64,000 nt of DNA from Duganella sp. Leaf126 (GTDB taxonomy: Bacteria > Pseudomonadota > Gammaproteobacteria > Burkholderiales > Burkholderiaceae_D): contig NZ_LMNW01000012.1 in assembly GCF_001423125.1 (NCBI RefSeq), positions 372,656 to 436,655 of the forward strand, written 5' to 3'. The notes under the pieces are model-generated. The model ran no database searches and was not told the DNA's origin. It was given only the letters and a program-made list of their open reading frames with translations. Made by a program: the position numbers and the translations under genes. Of this stretch, positions 62,239 through 64,000 are shown piece by piece. Within the stretch, counting starts at the first letter, position 1. Each line of letters starts with the position of its first letter.

Positions 62239-64000
62239 ATGGCAACCAGACCTTCTTATATCTACCAGGGCGGATCGGCGCTGATGCACGCGCCGCTGCA
62301 ACTGAAAAACGCCCAGATGTCCGGCTTCTTCATCAAGGGCGACAGCGCCTGCCTGCAGGCCACGCTCGACGACACGCTCAACTGCGTGGCGGGCGGCCGC
62401 ATGCGTTTCAAGGCGATTTCGCCGTACGTGCTGACCACGTTTACGCGCGTCGGCCACGCCAATTCGGCGGTCCCGGTGGACCAGGACAAGGGCTGGATCA
62501 GCGAAATCGACATCGTCACCTGGATCATGGTGGGCGCCATGGATGACGCCGGCCAGCTGGCACATATTTACTACTATCCGGCGCACATCTTCGTCGATGA
62601 CGGTATGGCGCTGATCAATGGCCGCGAGCTGTTCGGCTACCCGAAATACCTGTGCGAGTACGAGATCCCCGCTGCCGGCGCCGAGCCGCTGCGCTATTCC
62701 GTGGCGGCCAAGGGATTTCACCCGTTCTCGCCCGAGACCCGCATCGCCATGCATCCGCTGCTCGAAGTCAACGCCACCAGCAAGACCGGCAGCGAAAAAC
62801 CCGTGCACAGCGTGCTGGACCTGATCGAAGAGGCGATCGCGCTGTTCCTGTCGATTCCCGATTTCTTCAACCTCGACGTGGCCGGCTGGGAAGATATCGT
62901 GTCGCTGCTGCGCAATCCGCGCATCGACCAGATTTTCCTCAAGCAGTTCCCGGACAGCGCCGGCATCGAGGCCGTGTACCAGGCCATCCTGGCGGCGCCT
63001 GCCACGGTCGATAAGATCCATGGCGGCAAGCTGCTCGGCTACGAGTACCAGGCCGTGCTGCACGCGTTCGACAGCTTCCCGCTCGACCGCACGCTGGGCT
63101 TCAGGCTGGGACCGCAGCAGGCGATCCTGCCGTTCAATCTGCACTTCGACTTCACCGCAGAAACGGGCAAGGAATTGATCGACAATTCCCGCATCGCGCC
63201 GCAAAAGATCGCCGTGCTTGGCGGCGGGGTGTCGGCCATGACGGCTGCCTATTACCTGAGCGACCAGCCGGGCTGGCAAAACAACTATGACATCACCGTC
63301 TACCAGCAGGGCTGGCGCCTGGGCGGCAAGGGCGCCAGCGGGCGCAATGCGCAGTACGGCCAGCGTATCGAGGAGCATGGCTTGCACATCTGGTTCGGCT
63401 TTTACACCAATGCGTTCAAGATGATCCAGGCCGCTTACGAGGGCCTGGACCGGCCGGCCGGTGCGCCGCTGGCCACCTGGCAGCAGGCGTTCAAGCAGCA
63501 CGACTACGTGGCGCTGTCGGAAGATGTGGACGGCCACTGGCGCAACTGGTCGATCGTGTTTCCGACCCTGCCCGGCGTGCCGGGCCAGGGCGACCAGGAC
63601 ATCACGCTGTGGCAGCTGGCGGTGGCCATGGTCGGCTGGATCGAGCAGTGGATCGGGAGTCTGCACCACCTGACTGCCGCGCTGGAGCTGGACGAACCGC
63701 CCCATCACGCGGGCATCGTGCCCGACTGGCTGCACCACGTGGCAAAAGGCGTGGTCCATACCGTGGGCGAACTGGCGGGCGATTTCGCCTTGCTGGGCAG
63801 CGCCTTGTCCGGCATGGTGGCCAATCTGTCGCCGGACACGCGTCGCCATGGCGATGGCGAGCACCATCTGCTCGCCGGCGTGATGGCCGGTGTGCGCACC
63901 CGCCTGCACCAGCGCTACGGCGCACTGCTGGCGCGCGCGCAGGCGGCCGAGGGCGACGCCCCGGGCGCCGACCTGATCGACGATATCCGCCGCCTGCTGA
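62239..64000 (+). CDS. Acetoacetate-decarboxylase-like / FAD-NAD(P)-binding oxidoreductase fusion, 3' end outside window
   Basis: An open frame of 587 codons runs off the right edge. Residues about 1-310 resemble an acetoacetate decarboxylase domain (FFIKGDSACLQATLDDTLN, YYYPAHIFVDDGMALINGRELFGYPKYLCEYE). A Rossmann site begins at 324 (IAVLGGGVSAMTAAYYLSDQ, first glycine G328) and continues YQQGWRLGGKGASGRN and IEEHGLHIWFGFYTNAF, as in phytoene-desaturase/FAD-dependent amine-oxidase-like proteins. No signal peptide. No Shine-Dalgarno before the ATG (ACCCCACTTC). Pairing of a decarboxylase-like and a flavin domain in one chain suggests secondary metabolism; reaction unknown. Confidence 0.85.
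   Translation, partial: MATRPSYIYQGGSALMHAPLQLKNAQMSGFFIKGDSACLQATLDDTLNCVAGGRMRFKAISPYVLTTFTRVGHANSAVPVDQDKGWISEIDIVTWIMVGAMDDAGQLAHIYYYPAHIFVDDGMALINGRELFGYPKYLCEYEIPAAGAEPLRYSVAAKGFHPFSPETRIAMHPLLEVNATSKTGSEKPVHSVLDLIEEAIALFLSIPDFFNLDVAGWEDIVSLLRNPRIDQIFLKQFPDSAGIEAVYQAILAAPATVDKIHGGKLLGYEYQAVLHAFDSFPLDRTLGFRLGPQQAILPFNLHFDFTAETGKELIDNSRIAPQKIAVLGGGVSAMTAAYYLSDQPGWQNNYDITVYQQGWRLGGKGASGRNAQYGQRIEEHGLHIWFGFYTNAFKMIQAAYEGLDRPAGAPLATWQQAFKQHDYVALSEDVDGHWRNWSIVFPTLPGVPGQGDQDITLWQLAVAMVGWIEQWIGSLHHLTAALELDEPPHHAGIVPDWLHHVAKGVVHTVGELAGDFALLGSALSGMVANLSPDTRRHGDGEHHLLAGVMAGVRTRLHQRYGALLARAQAAEGDAPGADLIDDIRRLL

Overview
The window is high-GC chromosomal DNA (about two thirds G+C by eye), densely packed with genes on both strands. 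It looks like a betaproteobacterium of the Oxalobacteraceae (Massilia/Duganella/Pseudoduganella type). That placement is inference from the gene mix: phasin, CheV, GbpR-type LysR, LytTR two-component system, tandem c-type-cytochrome-linked FAD dehydrogenases, paired short ChrA proteins. No rRNA or housekeeping marker is present to fix the genus. There is one tRNA (Gly-GCC), no CRISPR array, no intact insertion sequence and no prophage.

Layout. 1-2306: a 5'-truncated GH127 (beta-L-arabinofuranosidase-like) gene, followed by a GbpR-like LysR regulator. 3358-4252: a GAF protein coupled to a degenerate receiver. 4405-7041: a penicillin-acylase-family Ntn hydrolase. 7163-8422: a membrane acyltransferase. 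8689-12234: LytTR regulator, histidine kinase and Na+/H+ antiporter. 12376-13720: tRNA-Gly and CheV. 13794-18853: S-formylglutathione hydrolase, CPA2 antiporter, YbdK-type ligase, a MITE-like palindromic element, a HAD phosphatase and a left-handed beta-helix acyltransferase. 19086-22028: a large hybrid sensor kinase. 22223-33248: a periplasmic oxidation locus made of an IclR regulator, a sodium:solute symporter, a porin and two complete three-subunit dehydrogenases in tandem (Tat-exported small subunit, GMC flavoprotein with an Fe-S cysteine motif, triheme cytochrome c). 33266-41490: MCP, PuuD-type hydrolase, DUF4105 membrane protein, AMP-forming ligase, a lone flagellar-rod-like protein, phasin, a small protein and a Bcr/CflA exporter.

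41712-52373 is a sulfur-scavenging island. It starts with serine O-acetyltransferase. A minus-strand operon follows (SfnB-like flavoprotein, MetN, MetI, MetQ, NtaA/SoxA-family monooxygenase), read divergently from ssuEADCB (sulfonate uptake and FMNH2-dependent desulfonation). Imported organosulfur would be oxidised to sulfite by reduced-flavin enzymes and the sulfur fixed onto O-acetylserine.

52540-64000 holds a YceI protein, a ChrA pair, small conserved-looking proteins, a receiver-PAS protein bracketed by two diverged copies of a DnaA-box-bearing noncoding element, an isochorismatase-like hydrolase, a NarL-type two-component pair, Dps, an alpha/beta hydrolase, a decayed MBL-fold hydrolase, an HD-domain protein and a 3'-truncated acetoacetate-decarboxylase/flavin-oxidoreductase fusion.

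The most unusual signals are the MITE-like element with compensatory arm changes, the paired DnaA-box elements, the 12-nt repeat array inside a cytochrome gene and the MBL-fold pseudogene. All alignments and motif calls were made by eye.
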